NCBI GenBank assembly: GCA_014799665.1
Contig: JAAVHP010000012.1
Location: 62,001 to 126,000 of the forward strand
Length of the DNA stretch: 64,000 nt
Direction: 5' to 3'
Origin: Clostridiales bacterium
GTDB lineage: Bacteria; Bacillota; Clostridia; Christensenellales; Pumilibacteraceae
Part shown: one piece after another, positions 29,384-38,175 of the stretch
How the letters are laid out: each line of letters begins with the position of its first letter
Numbering within the stretch: the first letter of the stretch is position 1
Made by a program: the position numbers and the translations under genes
Notes under the pieces: generated by a model
Told to the model about the DNA's origin: nothing
What the model saw: the letters and a program-made list of their open reading frames with translations, nothing else
Databases searched by the model: none

Positions 29384-29824
29384 ATGGAAATCAGAAAAAT
29401 GAAAATTACGGACTACGAGGAAGTGTATGCTCTTTGGACGTCTTGTGCGGGAATGGGTTTGAACAACTTGGACGATTCAAAAGACGGTATAAACAAATTC
29501 CTTGAACGCAATCCCGAAACTTGTTTTGTCGCTTTGGTCGACGGTTTGATCGTCGGCGTTATAATTGTCGGTACGGACGGGCGACGGGGATATATTTATC
29601 ATACTTCCGTTCGTTCCGATTACAGAAAACATGGTATTGGGAAAACGTTGGTCGATACCGCGCTTTCCGCTGTAAAGCTTTTGGGTATAAATAAAGTCGC
29701 GTTGGTCGTATTCGAGAGAAATGCAAACGGGAATAAATTTTGGGAGAAGATGGGTTTCAGCAAAAGAGAAGATTTGGTTTACCGCAACAAGACCCTTACC
29801 GAACTCGTTAGAATAGACACGTAA
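29384..29824 (+). CDS. GNAT-family N-acetyltransferase
   Basis: This 146-residue single GNAT domain has acetyl-CoA loop SDYRKHGIGKTLVDTAL near residues 87-103 and the C-terminal NANGNKFWEKMGF segment. The overall pattern is like YpeA-type acetyltransferases, and the substrate is unknown. ATG 29384 has CGGGAG about 8 bases upstream. An extended -10 (TGATATAAT, ending about 29350) gives a short conventional leader. It follows the rRNA terminators and is an independent unit. Confidence 0.9.
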   Translation: MEIRKMKITDYEEVYALWTSCAGMGLNNLDDSKDGINKFLERNPETCFVALVDGLIVGVIIVGTDGRRGYIYHTSVRSDYRKHGIGKTLVDTALSAVKLLGINKVALVVFERNANGNKFWEKMGFSKREDLVYRNKTLTELVRIDT

Positions 29825-29865
29825 AATATCGCTTTGCGGTATGATGTGCTTTTATCTAAAATAAA

Positions 29866-29871
29866 TATAAT
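29866..29871 (+). promoter_or_regulatory. -10 box for leaderless HAD gene
   Basis: TATAAT ends 6 bases before ATG 29878, so +1 would be the A of the start codon. No clear -35 box. Confidence 0.45.
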
Positions 29872-29877
29872 AAAATC

Positions 29878-30357
29878 ATGAAAATAATCTTTTTAGACAT
29901 AGACGGAGTGCTCAACTCGCGCGAGTATGACAGGCGGCGCGATTGGAGCAAACAAACCGCAATCGACGAAACGCGTTTGCCGTTCGTCAAGCAAATAATA
30001 GACGCGACCGGCGCGGTTATCGTACTGAGCTCGACTTGGCGCATTCATTGGAACGCGGACAAAAACAAATGCCGAGAGGACGGCGTTTATATAACCGAGC
30101 TTTTCGCTAAGTACGGCGTGGAGATATACGACAAAACGCCCGACCTCGGTATAAACGGCGACCGCGCCGACGAGATACGGGAATACCTAACCACCTGCGG
30201 CGAGGATATAGAAAGCTACGTTATAATCGACGATTGCCGCTACGACTGGCGGGAAATGAACGACCGCTTCGTCAAAACTTCGCCTTACAGAACGCTCGGT
30301 ATCGACGAGGAAACGACCGCGCTCGCCATAAAAATACTTAACAATAAAATAGATTGA
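29878..30357 (+). CDS. HAD-superfamily hydrolase-like protein
   Basis: This 159-residue protein starts with the HAD nucleophile motif FLDIDGVLNSREYD. It has motif II in IVLSSTWR and an acidic motif near VIIDDCRYDW, which matches the small HAD group found as a domain of Swiss-army-knife RNA-repair proteins and as stand-alone proteins in many bacteria. A phosphatase activity is likely, with unknown substrate. There is no ribosome site before ATG 29878. A TATAAT ends six bases upstream, suggesting a leaderless mRNA. Confidence 0.82.
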   Translation: MKIIFLDIDGVLNSREYDRRRDWSKQTAIDETRLPFVKQIIDATGAVIVLSSTWRIHWNADKNKCREDGVYITELFAKYGVEIYDKTPDLGINGDRADEIREYLTTCGEDIESYVIIDDCRYDWREMNDRFVKTSPYRTLGIDEETTALAIKILNNKID

Positions 30358-30383
30358 CAAGATCAAATGTATAGTGATATAAT
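30354..30383 (+). promoter_or_regulatory. promoter upstream of small lipoprotein gene
   Basis: TTGACA (30354-30359) and TATAAT (30378-30383) are 18 bases apart. The -35 overlaps the stop codon of the HAD gene. A second extended -10 (TGTGATATAAT, about 30456-30468) lies closer to the lipoprotein gene. Confidence 0.6.
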
Positions 30384-30499
30384 ATACCAAATCATAAATT
30401 CGAAAAGAACGATATATGCCGCCATATTGCAATAAAATCGAAAAATCAATCTGTGATTGTGATATAATCAGAATATAAAAACACAAGGAGAAGGGGAAA

Positions 30500-30997
30500 A
30501 TGAAAAAGAAACTATTTATACTGCTTGCGCTTGTATTGTGCTTAACACCCGTTTTCGGGCTCGTAGCGTGCAATAGCGACGCCGACCTGCAATGCAAAGT
30601 CAAATATATATGCGACGACAGCAATCTTCGCGGTGAGGACGACTATAAAAAAGAATATGTTATTTTTTCCAAGAACGGTTATGGGCTGTATCATTATTAT
30701 TTGGAGCACCTTGCGAGCGGTAGTTATTATTATGAAAGTTACACTCTGGAATATACGATCAAGTTCAAGTATTCGTATTTGGACGCCGACAAAAGCACGA
30801 TAGCGTGTTATTATGACAGCATATCTTACGGCGATAAACATACCGAAGAAAAACCTAAAAACGGTCACAACAGCTGGTCCAAAATGTTTACGGTATCGAA
30901 GAACCTTCTAATGTCGTCTGACGGTAAAACGTTTATCAACGAAGACTATCTCGACGAAGAAATACCTAATTATAAAAAGGTCGAAAATAAAGACTAA
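30500..30997 (+). CDS. small lipoprotein of unknown function
   Basis: This 165-residue protein starts at ATG 30500 behind AAGGAGAAGGGG. The signal peptide ends in an LVAC lipobox around residues 21-24, followed by a domain rich in Tyr, Lys and Asp (YYYESYTLEYTIKFKYSYL). It should be anchored to the outer face of the membrane. No known domain is recognised. The next gene begins 29 bases downstream but has its own -10 box. Confidence 0.75.
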   Translation: MKKKLFILLALVLCLTPVFGLVACNSDADLQCKVKYICDDSNLRGEDDYKKEYVIFSKNGYGLYHYYLEHLASGSYYYESYTLEYTIKFKYSYLDADKSTIACYYDSISYGDKHTEEKPKNGHNSWSKMFTVSKNLLMSSDGKTFINEDYLDEEIPNYKKVENKD

Positions 30998-31012
30998 GTT
31001 AAATGTTTGCGC

Positions 31013-31018
31013 TATAAT
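31013..31018 (+). promoter_or_regulatory. -10 box for leaderless membrane protein gene
   Basis: TATAAT ends 7 bases before ATG 31026; no ribosome site and no obvious -35. Confidence 0.4.
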
Positions 31019-31025
31019 TTATGCA

Positions 31026-31571
31026 ATGAAAATAAAAAAAGAAGTATCGCGAATAAAAAGCTTATCGGTGCCTAATTTGGCGGCGTGCGTTATTTTTATT
31101 GCGGCAGTATTATGGTCATTAATGATAGGGCTTGTCATTCATAAATCCGTTTTGACAAATTCTCCGTATGATGATATAACCGTTCTCGTTATAGTCGGCT
31201 CGATATCAATTCCTTTATTACTATTCGTATTATTTGCAAAAAAAGCTTTTTCGATTGTAACAATAGATGAGACGGGCATACATAGTGCTCTTTTCGGAAA
31301 ATTCTTCAAGCGTAAAATGACGTGGAATGAAATACATATTCAGTGCTATCGCCAATGGACAAGATACTACTTTACTCCCATGATGAAAATTTACAAGAAA
31401 ACTTCTAAAAACGTAAATAGATCGTGGTCGAAAAAGCTGTATGATATAGGCGTTGACATCGACGCCCGTGACAGTATAGAAATTCAATTCACGGAAAAGC
31501 GCCTTAATGTTATAAGCCGATATATTCCCAGACCCGTAACGGGATTGGATACAATATATAAGAATAAATAG
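31026..31571 (+). CDS. two-helix membrane protein with PH-like domain, unknown function
   Basis: In this 181-residue protein, two membrane helices (about residues 18-40 and 52-72) are followed by a cytoplasmic beta-rich domain starting FSIVTIDETGIHSALFGKFFKRKMTWNEI. That pattern resembles bacterial PH-like domains, where a bend strand precedes a W-x-E-I stretch. The C-terminus is basic. I cannot assign a function. It is followed by two degenerate copies of an intergenic repeat. Confidence 0.7.
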   Translation: MKIKKEVSRIKSLSVPNLAACVIFIAAVLWSLMIGLVIHKSVLTNSPYDDITVLVIVGSISIPLLLFVLFAKKAFSIVTIDETGIHSALFGKFFKRKMTWNEIHIQCYRQWTRYYFTPMMKIYKKTSKNVNRSWSKKLYDIGVDIDARDSIEIQFTEKRLNVISRYIPRPVTGLDTIYKNK

Positions 31572-31599
31572 ACTAAAAATAGAGCAATTAATAACGATA

Positions 31600-31845
31600 A
31601 GAAATTTATTGGGTGTAATGAAGTAAAATAAATTACGCCCACGTACAACAATAAAGTTTTCTTGCCTACCTCTTTCGAAAAAAGAAGTAAGTGGCGTTGA
31701 GAAATTAATAACGAGATGTTATTAATTGGGCGTAACGAAATAATACCCACCTTGCCCACACACAACAAAAAAGTTTTCTTGCCTACTTCTTTTTCAAAAG
31801 AAGTAGGTTCTTAGCTTACTTTCTTTTTTCAAAAAGAAAGTAAGC
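31600..31845. repeat. dispersed repeat family A, two tandem degenerate copies plus hairpin
   Basis: Two adjacent units carry TTGGGTGTAATGAA or TTGGGCGTAACGAAA, then AAGTTTTCTTGCCTAC and the CTTCTTTTTCAAAAGAAG hairpin. A third palindrome (CTTACTTTC...GAAAGTAAG) ends the block. Confidence 0.75.
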
Positions 31846-32003
31846 TACCAATCTTCTTTAATATATCGCGACGGCTGCTTAACGTCGTCGTAGAAATCGT
31901 CGTAAACCTCTTTCGACGATTTTTTGGTCTGCGGAAAATCCTCCTGCTCGAACGCGTCTTCCTCTGCGTTCTCGGCTATCCTCATAAGTTCAAGATTAGT
32001 CAT
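31845..32003 (-). CDS. 52-residue acidic peptide, unknown
   Basis: A short reading frame on the minus strand encodes a 52-residue, strongly acidic protein (MTNLELMRIAENAEEDAFEQ at the start, many Asp/Glu, ending YIKEDW). It has no signal peptide or membrane helix. Support for it being real comes from a consensus promoter, TTGATT-17-TACAAT, whose -10 ends six bases before the ATG. That leaves no leader and no ribosome site, as with other genes here. Similarity to small cytoplasmic acidic proteins of Bacillota is possible but not demonstrated. Confidence 0.55.
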   Translation of the reverse strand: MTNLELMRIAENAEEDAFEQEDFPQTKKSSKEVYDDFYDDVKQPSRYIKEDW

Positions 32004-32009
32004 ACAAGT

Positions 32010-32038
32010 ATTGTACCACTTCGTCGGCGCTTAATCAA
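32010..32038 (-). promoter_or_regulatory. promoter of the 52-residue peptide (leaderless)
   Basis: Minus-strand TTGATT (plus 32033-32038) and TACAAT (32010-32015) with a 17-base spacer; six bases to the ATG. Confidence 0.55.
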
Positions 32039-32086
32039 GCCAAAACCGTTAATTAAAAAATTTTTCGGTAATTTTTCAAAAACCTA

Positions 32087-32130
32087 TTGACAAAATAAAA
32101 ATAGGTTGTATAATATAGTTAAACGTTTAA
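32087..32130 (+). promoter_or_regulatory. promoter and LacI-type operator of the starch lipoprotein gene
   Basis: TTGACA (32087-32092) and TATAAT (32109-32114) are 16 bases apart. Directly after, over the predicted +1, lies the perfect palindrome TTAAACGTTTAA (32119-32130). A central CG in an A/T palindrome is typical of LacI-family operators, and a LacI-family gene lies 2 kb downstream. Confidence 0.7.
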
Positions 32131-32186
32131 GTAGTTTTAACATTAAGGGTTTAGGCTACCGAAAACAGTTAAATACACGGAGGTTA

Positions 32187-34007
32187 ATGATGAAAAAAGT
32201 GCAAAAGTTGTTGATATCGGCTTTATGCGTCGTACTTGGCACGGCAGGTCTTGTGGCTTGCGGCGGAGGCAACGACGGCGATACGGCGGGCGATAAGGTA
32301 AAGGTCACATTCTTTGACGGAACTACGCAATTATCGCAGGTCGAAATCGACAAGAACAGCAAGGTGGCAAAGCCCGAAACCGACCCGACCAAAACGGGAT
32401 ATGAGTTTGTGCGTTGGTGCGCTACGCCTACATACAGCCAGCCGTTCGACTTCAATACCGAAATCGAAGAAGACATGAGCGTATACGCAGGGTTTAGGTC
32501 GACCGCCGAGGATAACCACGTTTGGTATCTTGCGGGCTCGTCGTCTTCGGCATTGTTCGCGGAGTCGGGCGATTATAAGGACTTTACGACGGCTAAGGAG
32601 AACGTAGACCAGCTGCCCGATTCGGTAAAAATGACTAAGGACGCGACCAAGGGCAATAGGTTCACGTTCACTGCGGATTTCTACGAAAAAGATAAATTCC
32701 AAATACTCGAAACGGAGCACGGCTGGGGCGATTACCAGATAGGCTACGGGTACATGAACTACGAGCAGTACACTACCGACAGCACTCAGCCTTTTTACAG
32801 CGGCGGCGGTTTGAGCGGCATAAATAAAACCTCCGACATTATGTGCGGGCAGTCGGGCAACTACACGCTTACACTTACCGTAGACGTCGACGGCAAACTG
32901 ACCGAGTTATCGTACGTGCGAAACGGCGACGCCGCGGAGCTCGAAATCGAGCTTACCGAATACTTCATCAAGGGCGCAAGCATAACGGGCTGGGCGGACT
33001 TGTACAACGACGCGACCAAGATGTCGAAGGTCGGCGAGAACTATACGCTCGAAGTTTATCTTAAAGCGAACGATCAATTCATGTTCACCACGCTCGTGAC
33101 CGAGGACGGCGAAAAGAAAGTAGGCACTACCTACATCAAAGCCGACGCGCTCGACGATGCGTCCAAGGCGTACGTCGACGGCACGACGAGCAACATTACC
33201 GCCAAGGCGGACGGAACGTATAAATTCACCTACAACGAAAGCACTCAAAAGCTTTCCGTCACGTTCGACGCGGCAAAAGCGCCCAAACAGTACGATTACT
33301 ATATCGACGTTGCAAAGGGCGGCACTACCGGCTGGGGTGACTACCAGAAAGACGCCGAAGGCACGCAGCTTACCGGCTCGAACGGCAAATACACGATCGA
33401 AGGCGTGGAATTGGATGCAGACGACCAGTTCGTTATTCGCTCCTACGTTGCGGGAACTGAAACGCTCGGTTGGGATAATAAGGACGTAGACTATAACTAT
33501 ACTTACTACAAGGTCGACGGTACGGCGTTTGCGGCGGCGGACGCGGCGGGCGGCAATTACAATATCAAGGTTGTGACGGCGGGCGTTTACGATATTACTT
33601 TCGACAGCTATGCCAAGATGCTCGAAATAAAAATTCACAACGACAGCCCCGATATTTACGATATCTATATCAAAGGTACGAATATCGGCACGCAGACGGG
33701 CTGGGATCACGCTTTCGCAGCGCAATATAAGTTTACTATCAACGAGGCTGAGACCGCATACGAATACACCCTGACGATAGAAGACGGCAAGGACGTAGAG
33801 TTCGGCTTGGCGCGCTATAATAAGGGCGCGAGTAGCGGTAACGGCGACTTTATCAACGCAACTGTTATAGGCACTGCGGGCGATGCAAACAGTCTGTTTA
33901 CGGCAAACGCAAATAACAATATCATTTGCTCTACTGCGGGAACCTATAAAATCGTTTACACGATCGAAACGGGTAAGGTAGACTTTTACGCAACCCCTCA
34001 GGCGTAA
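32187..34007 (+). CDS. starch-binding surface lipoprotein (SusE/F-like modules)
   Basis: This protein of about 606 residues has a signal peptide with lipobox LVAC, then an InlB-type repeat (about 35-105, VTFFDGTTQL...GYEFVRW) and several repeated beta domains of the SusE/SusF or outer-surface CBM kind. Their recurrent signatures are YFIKGASITGWADLYNDATKM, YYIDVAKGGTTGWGDYQ and YDIYIKGTNIG..TGWDHAF. These modules bind maltooligosaccharides or starch on the cell surface. It starts with ATG ATG (32187/32190) after CGGAGG. The palindrome in its promoter and the nearby GH13/ABC genes support a role in starch capture. SusE/F-type modules are best known from Bacteroidota, so the match is by domain pattern only. 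Confidence 0.75.
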   Translation: MMKKVQKLLISALCVVLGTAGLVACGGGNDGDTAGDKVKVTFFDGTTQLSQVEIDKNSKVAKPETDPTKTGYEFVRWCATPTYSQPFDFNTEIEEDMSVYAGFRSTAEDNHVWYLAGSSSSALFAESGDYKDFTTAKENVDQLPDSVKMTKDATKGNRFTFTADFYEKDKFQILETEHGWGDYQIGYGYMNYEQYTTDSTQPFYSGGGLSGINKTSDIMCGQSGNYTLTLTVDVDGKLTELSYVRNGDAAELEIELTEYFIKGASITGWADLYNDATKMSKVGENYTLEVYLKANDQFMFTTLVTEDGEKKVGTTYIKADALDDASKAYVDGTTSNITAKADGTYKFTYNESTQKLSVTFDAAKAPKQYDYYIDVAKGGTTGWGDYQKDAEGTQLTGSNGKYTIEGVELDADDQFVIRSYVAGTETLGWDNKDVDYNYTYYKVDGTAFAAADAAGGNYNIKVVTAGVYDITFDSYAKMLEIKIHNDSPDIYDIYIKGTNIGTQTGWDHAFAAQYKFTINEAETAYEYTLTIEDGKDVEFGLARYNKGASSGNGDFINATVIGTAGDANSLFTANANNNIICSTAGTYKIVYTIETGKVDFYATPQA

Positions 34008-34020
34008 ATAGTACCCCTAT

Positions 34021-34070
34021 AAAGAATTTAGCCCGATAGCGCAAACAACGGCTATCGGGCTAAACTCTTT
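34021..34070. terminator. bidirectional terminator
   Basis: TTTAGCCCGATAGC and GCTATCGGGCTAAA form a long stem, flanked by AAAGAA and CTCTTT. It separates the lipoprotein gene from the convergent lacI-type gene. Confidence 0.85.
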
Positions 34071-34091
34071 GATATTAAAAGGTTACGTACG

Positions 34092-34922
34092 TTAAATTTC
34101 GATATTATGTTCGGCGGCGGACGAATCGACGCGACCGATCGCTTTGTTTACCGCTTCGACGGCTGCTGACGCTTTTAACTCGAACGAGTTCTTTGCGCAA
34201 AAGACGGGACAGTGCAGGAAGTCGGCTATAAATCGGCTTTGGGTCGCATAGCCCGTGCCGCTCAGCTCGGTGGGGAGATCGCGTAACGACCGAATTACGG
34301 TCACACCGTCAAAGACCTTTTCCGCGCCAGCTAAACATTCTTCGGGTAACGGGTGAGTGAGCAGGGTTATTTCTTCGCAGTCGGGCAGTTCTTTTTTAGC
34401 GGCTTGATACATCGCCGCGAAATCGTCGTTTATTCGGTAAAAGAGCAGGTCCTCGAAAACGGTGTCTATCGCCACAACGGGCACGTACTTGGTGTCCGCA
34501 AACATGCGGAAGTCCTGCTCGGATAAGCCGAGCGTTATATACGCGTCGCACGGCGCGCCCGTGCGTTCGAGCTCGGCGGTATAATCGCAAACCCTGAGCG
34601 CGCGGTTGTGCTCGGCGAACAAGCGGGTCAGCTCCGTGATAAGCTTAATATAGTATGCCGAGCCTATGCCCTCTACGTTTTTTACAACTACGGCGACCGT
34701 ATTGGTCTTACCCGTTGCAAGATACCGCGCCATAACGTTGCATTCGTAGCCGAGCAGGTTGGCGAACTGAAATACCTTTTTTCGGGTTTCCTCGCTAATG
34801 GATTGACCGGGCTTATTATTAAGCACGTACGACACCGTCGCGATCGAAACGTCTGCGGCGGACGCTACGTCCTTTATTGTAACGCGCCCCTTGCGCGCGG
34901 TTGTATCGGTTGTTTTTCCCAT
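34092..34922 (-). CDS. LacI-family transcriptional regulator
   Basis: This protein of 276 residues has an N-terminal helix-turn-helix (VTIKDVASAADVSIATVSYVLNNKPG), the hinge helix (SEETRKKVFQFANLLGYECNVMARYLATG) and a shortened periplasmic-binding-like sensor domain. LacI proteins of about 330 residues are usual, so the sensor is about 50 residues short and may bind its ligand differently. It lies between a starch-binding lipoprotein and the GH13/ABC operon, and probably represses both in the absence of maltodextrin. Its own promoter (TTGACA-18-TATAAT) ends 7 bases before the ATG, without a ribosome site. Confidence 0.9.
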   Translation of the reverse strand: MGKTTDTTARKGRVTIKDVASAADVSIATVSYVLNNKPGQSISEETRKKVFQFANLLGYECNVMARYLATGKTNTVAVVVKNVEGIGSAYYIKLITELTRLFAEHNRALRVCDYTAELERTGAPCDAYITLGLSEQDFRMFADTKYVPVVAIDTVFEDLLFYRINDDFAAMYQAAKKELPDCEEITLLTHPLPEECLAGAEKVFDGVTVIRSLRDLPTELSGTGYATQSRFIADFLHCPVFCAKNSFELKASAAVEAVNKAIGRVDSSAAEHNIEI

Positions 34923-34929
34923 AGCAATT

Positions 34930-34959
34930 ATTATATAATAAAATCACTTATTTTGTCAA
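34930..34959 (-). promoter_or_regulatory. promoter of the lacI-type gene (leaderless)
   Basis: Minus-strand TTGACA (plus 34954-34959) and TATAAT (34930-34935) with an 18-base spacer; the start codon begins 7 bases after the -10. It overlaps a rightward TATAAT (34934-34939) that probably serves the GH13 operon. Confidence 0.65.
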
Positions 34960-34966
34960 GGTAATC

Positions 34967-36637
34967 ATGAACAAACACGCATTATATCACAAGTCCGATG
35001 GGCTGTATGCCTTTGCGCTTGACGGGAATACCGTGGAGCTTAGGCTGCGCGCGGCGCACGGCGACCTGAATGGGGTAACGCTCGTTTACGGGAAAAAGCA
35101 CGAGTTTTGCAAGGAAAGAAAAAGTATGCCCGTGCCGTTTTCGCTGACCGACGGAATGTTCGACTACTATACCGTTCGGCTGAAACTCGACGACAAGCGG
35201 CTTGCGTACGTATTCGTCTTGACCGATACGAGCGGCAAAAAGTATTATTACTCCGAGGATGGCGCGACCGAAAGCTATGACTATTCGACCGCGTACTATA
35301 ACTTTTTCCAGCTTGCATACGTCAATAAAAACGACGTAATGCCTTACGTCGATTGGCTGGGTAATGCGGTCGTTTATCAAATCTTTCCCGACCGTTTTGC
35401 GGTAGGAGAGCCGCCGCACGGCGAGCAACCTTCTTCAGTCGATAAAGATTACATAAACCTCGAATGGGGGCGTAAACCCACGCCTAAGAGCTTTGCAGGC
35501 GGCAATTTATGGGGAGTCGCGCAAAAGCTCGATTATTTACGCGATTTGGGCGTCAATACGCTGTACCTTACGCCCATATTCACTTCGCGTTCTAATCATA
35601 AGTATGATATAAGCGATTATTACAACGTCGACCCGCATTTCGGCGGTAACGTTGCGTTCAAGCATCTCATGAACGAGTGCAAAAAGCGCGGCGTTCGAGT
35701 TATACTCGACGCGGTGTTCAATCATTGCAGCGACGAGCTTTTACAGTTCAAGGACGTGTGCGAAAAGGGCGGCAAATCGAAATACCGCGACTGGTTCGTC
35801 ATAAACGGCGACAAGCCGACAAAGCGTCCGCGCAACTACGAGGTGTTCGCCGAGTGCGATTATATGCCCAAGTGGAACACTGCTAACCCCGAGGTTCAGG
35901 AATATCTGTGCGCGGTCGGCGAGCACTGGATAAACGAGTACGGCATAGACGGTTGGCGGCTCGACGTAAGCGACGAGGTAAGTCATGAGTTTTGGCGGAA
36001 GTTCCGCAAGCGCATAAAAGCGCTCGGCGAGGATAAAGTGCTTATCGGCGAGAACTGGCACGACAGCCGAAGCTACCTGCGCGGCGAGCAGTTCGATTCG
36101 ATCATGAACTACGCGTTCACCAAGGCAATGCTCGACTTTTTCGCTAAAAGAGAAATGGACGCGCAGGGATTTTGCGACAAGCTTAACGGACTTCTGATGC
36201 GCAACTCTACGCAGGTCAACGGCATGATGCTCAATCTAATAGACTGTCACGATACGCATAGGTTCTATACTCTGTGCGGCTGCGACGAGAAAAAACTTCT
36301 GTGCGCGCTTGCCGTCGAGCTGTTCATGCCCGGCGCGGCAATGGTCTACTACGGCACGGAGATACCGCTCGAAGGCGGGTACGATCCCGACAGCCGCAGG
36401 TGCTTTATCTGGGGAGAGCATGAGTTCACACCCAAGGTCAAGAAATTGCTCGGGTATAAACGCTTGAAATCACTCGGCGGCTGCGACGCTAAATTAACTT
36501 GCGAGAACGGATTGTTTATCGTCGAGCGCGAGGCGGCGGGGGAAAAGACCGTGCTTTTGGTCAATAATACCGATAACAAGCTGACCGCACGCGGCACGAC
36601 CGTCGAGCCGTACGACTTTAAGATAATACGTGATTAA
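34967..36637 (+). CDS. GH13 glycoside hydrolase (neopullulanase/cyclomaltodextrinase-like)
   Basis: This 556-residue protein has an N-terminal CBM34-like domain (1-115), a GH13 catalytic barrel and a small C-terminal beta domain. The catalytic residues are visible: nucleophile Asp333 in GWRLDVSDE, acid/base Glu362 in LIGENWH and Asp429 in LIDCHDTHR. QIFPDRFAVG and a GGNLWGVAQKLDYLRDLGVN segment fit the GH13_20 group, which opens cyclodextrins, pullulan and maltodextrins. There is no signal peptide, so it is cytoplasmic and acts on sugars imported by the following ABC genes. ATG 34967 follows AAGGT. The binding-protein gene starts 8 bases after its stop. Confidence 0.92.
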   Translation: MNKHALYHKSDGLYAFALDGNTVELRLRAAHGDLNGVTLVYGKKHEFCKERKSMPVPFSLTDGMFDYYTVRLKLDDKRLAYVFVLTDTSGKKYYYSEDGATESYDYSTAYYNFFQLAYVNKNDVMPYVDWLGNAVVYQIFPDRFAVGEPPHGEQPSSVDKDYINLEWGRKPTPKSFAGGNLWGVAQKLDYLRDLGVNTLYLTPIFTSRSNHKYDISDYYNVDPHFGGNVAFKHLMNECKKRGVRVILDAVFNHCSDELLQFKDVCEKGGKSKYRDWFVINGDKPTKRPRNYEVFAECDYMPKWNTANPEVQEYLCAVGEHWINEYGIDGWRLDVSDEVSHEFWRKFRKRIKALGEDKVLIGENWHDSRSYLRGEQFDSIMNYAFTKAMLDFFAKREMDAQGFCDKLNGLLMRNSTQVNGMMLNLIDCHDTHRFYTLCGCDEKKLLCALAVELFMPGAAMVYYGTEIPLEGGYDPDSRRCFIWGEHEFTPKVKKLLGYKRLKSLGGCDAKLTCENGLFIVEREAAGEKTVLLVNNTDNKLTARGTTVEPYDFKIIRD

Positions 36638-36645
36638 GGAGCAAT

Positions 36646-38157
36646 ATGAAATCGATTAAAAAAATATTATCAATATTGCTATGCGGCGTGGCGGCTGTAC
36701 CGCTTGCGGCGTGCAACGGCGGCGGCTTGCGCGAAAAGTACGCCGCGCAGTCGCTCGCCGCGCTGTACGACAAGTTCGACGGCGAGGTCGAGCGCGGCAC
36801 TGCGGCTAAGCCTATCGTTTTGCACGTTCTCGAAAACGATACGGCAAAGTCGTCGGGGTATCTCAAATATTTGCTCGACGGGTTCAACGAGAAATACAAG
36901 GACTACTACATCACGGCGATCGACGCCAATCAGGACCAGTACAGCAATCTTGCCGACGACGGTCCCTACGGCTATGGTCCCGACGTTTTATACCAAGCCA
37001 ACGACATACTTATGAACTACTGCGCGGGCAAGCACATTACGCCGCTGCCCGTCGATAAGCTGGACGCGTACGCGGAGTTGCCCGAGCTTGCGAAGAACAC
37101 TTACACGTATAAGCTCGATAACGTCGAGTATTTCATGGGCGTGGGCGTGAACGTTCAGGCGGGAATGATGTACTACCGCAAGGACTTGCTGCCCGACGAT
37201 TGGCAGACGACCTGGGATGATAACAAAAACGATGTGCCCGATATGATAGAGGATATGCGCAAGCTGTACAAGTTCAGCCGCGAGCGGCGCGAGCAAAGCC
37301 CCGATACGTACGGGTTTATGCAGTCTTTCGACGACCCCTATTTCTCTTGCGGGTATTTGTTCACGTACGGCGCGTATGTGTTTGGGAGCGACAACACCGA
37401 TACCACCGACATAGGCTTCGAGGCGAACGACGCCAGGCTCGGCGCGGGTGTTATACTTCAACTCGCCGACGTGATGAACAGCGGGTGCGTGGATAATTCC
37501 ATTACCGTTGCGCGCGAAACGGAGTTTGCTTCGGGCGCGTATTTCGCCGTGCCCGACACGCAGGATATGTACGGCACTCTTAACAGCGAGCTTGTAAAGG
37601 TATACCGCAAACAGGGTATGAGCGCCAAAGAAGCCGCTGCGGCGGCGGAAGAAAATATCGTAGCCGCGCCCATGCCGTCGCTGCCCGTATCGGGCGATTT
37701 GACCGAGGAAAGCGGCGAGCTCAAAGATTCGATAGCCATGGGCGGGATCAACGCTTACGCCATAAGCTCGTACACAAAGTACCCCAAGGCGAGCCTGGCG
37801 TTTTTGAACTATGCCACAAGCTACGAAATGATCTTAAAGCGCAACGAGTACTTGGGAATAGCCCCCGCGCGCAGGGACTGCAATTCGGCGTGCACCGTCC
37901 AGTCGCAGGTCGCGCAAAGCCTTTACGGCATGATGGAGCAAAACCGAATACAAATAATGCCGTCCGTTTACGGCGTGGACAGAATATGGACGCCGCTTGC
38001 GACTACGTTCACCGATATAGCGAACGACCCGTACAGAACGGACGGTAAAAAGTTTACCTTGTCGGGCGGCAAATGCAATTACGACGCGCTCGACCGTACG
38101 CTTAAAACCTTGGACGAGAATATCTACAACGCGATATACTCGTTCGGCAGTAAGTAG
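36646..38157 (+). CDS. maltodextrin-type extracellular solute-binding lipoprotein
   Basis: This 503-residue family-1 solute-binding protein has a signal peptide with lipobox LAAC near residue 23. The mature domain has the two-lobed MalE-like pattern (GPDVLYQANDILMNYC, YFMGVGVN, MGGINAYAISSYTKYPKASLAFLNYAT). It would deliver malto-oligosaccharides to the downstream permeases. ATG 36646 lies 6 bases after AAGGAG. It sits between the GH13 gene and the permeases in one operon. It is about 100 residues longer than E. coli MalE, which is common in Clostridia. Confidence 0.92.
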   Translation: MKSIKKILSILLCGVAAVPLAACNGGGLREKYAAQSLAALYDKFDGEVERGTAAKPIVLHVLENDTAKSSGYLKYLLDGFNEKYKDYYITAIDANQDQYSNLADDGPYGYGPDVLYQANDILMNYCAGKHITPLPVDKLDAYAELPELAKNTYTYKLDNVEYFMGVGVNVQAGMMYYRKDLLPDDWQTTWDDNKNDVPDMIEDMRKLYKFSRERREQSPDTYGFMQSFDDPYFSCGYLFTYGAYVFGSDNTDTTDIGFEANDARLGAGVILQLADVMNSGCVDNSITVARETEFASGAYFAVPDTQDMYGTLNSELVKVYRKQGMSAKEAAAAAEENIVAAPMPSLPVSGDLTEESGELKDSIAMGGINAYAISSYTKYPKASLAFLNYATSYEMILKRNEYLGIAPARRDCNSACTVQSQVAQSLYGMMEQNRIQIMPSVYGVDRIWTPLATTFTDIANDPYRTDGKKFTLSGGKCNYDALDRTLKTLDENIYNAIYSFGSK

Positions 38158-38175
38158 AGGAGGGAACAGCGTAAT

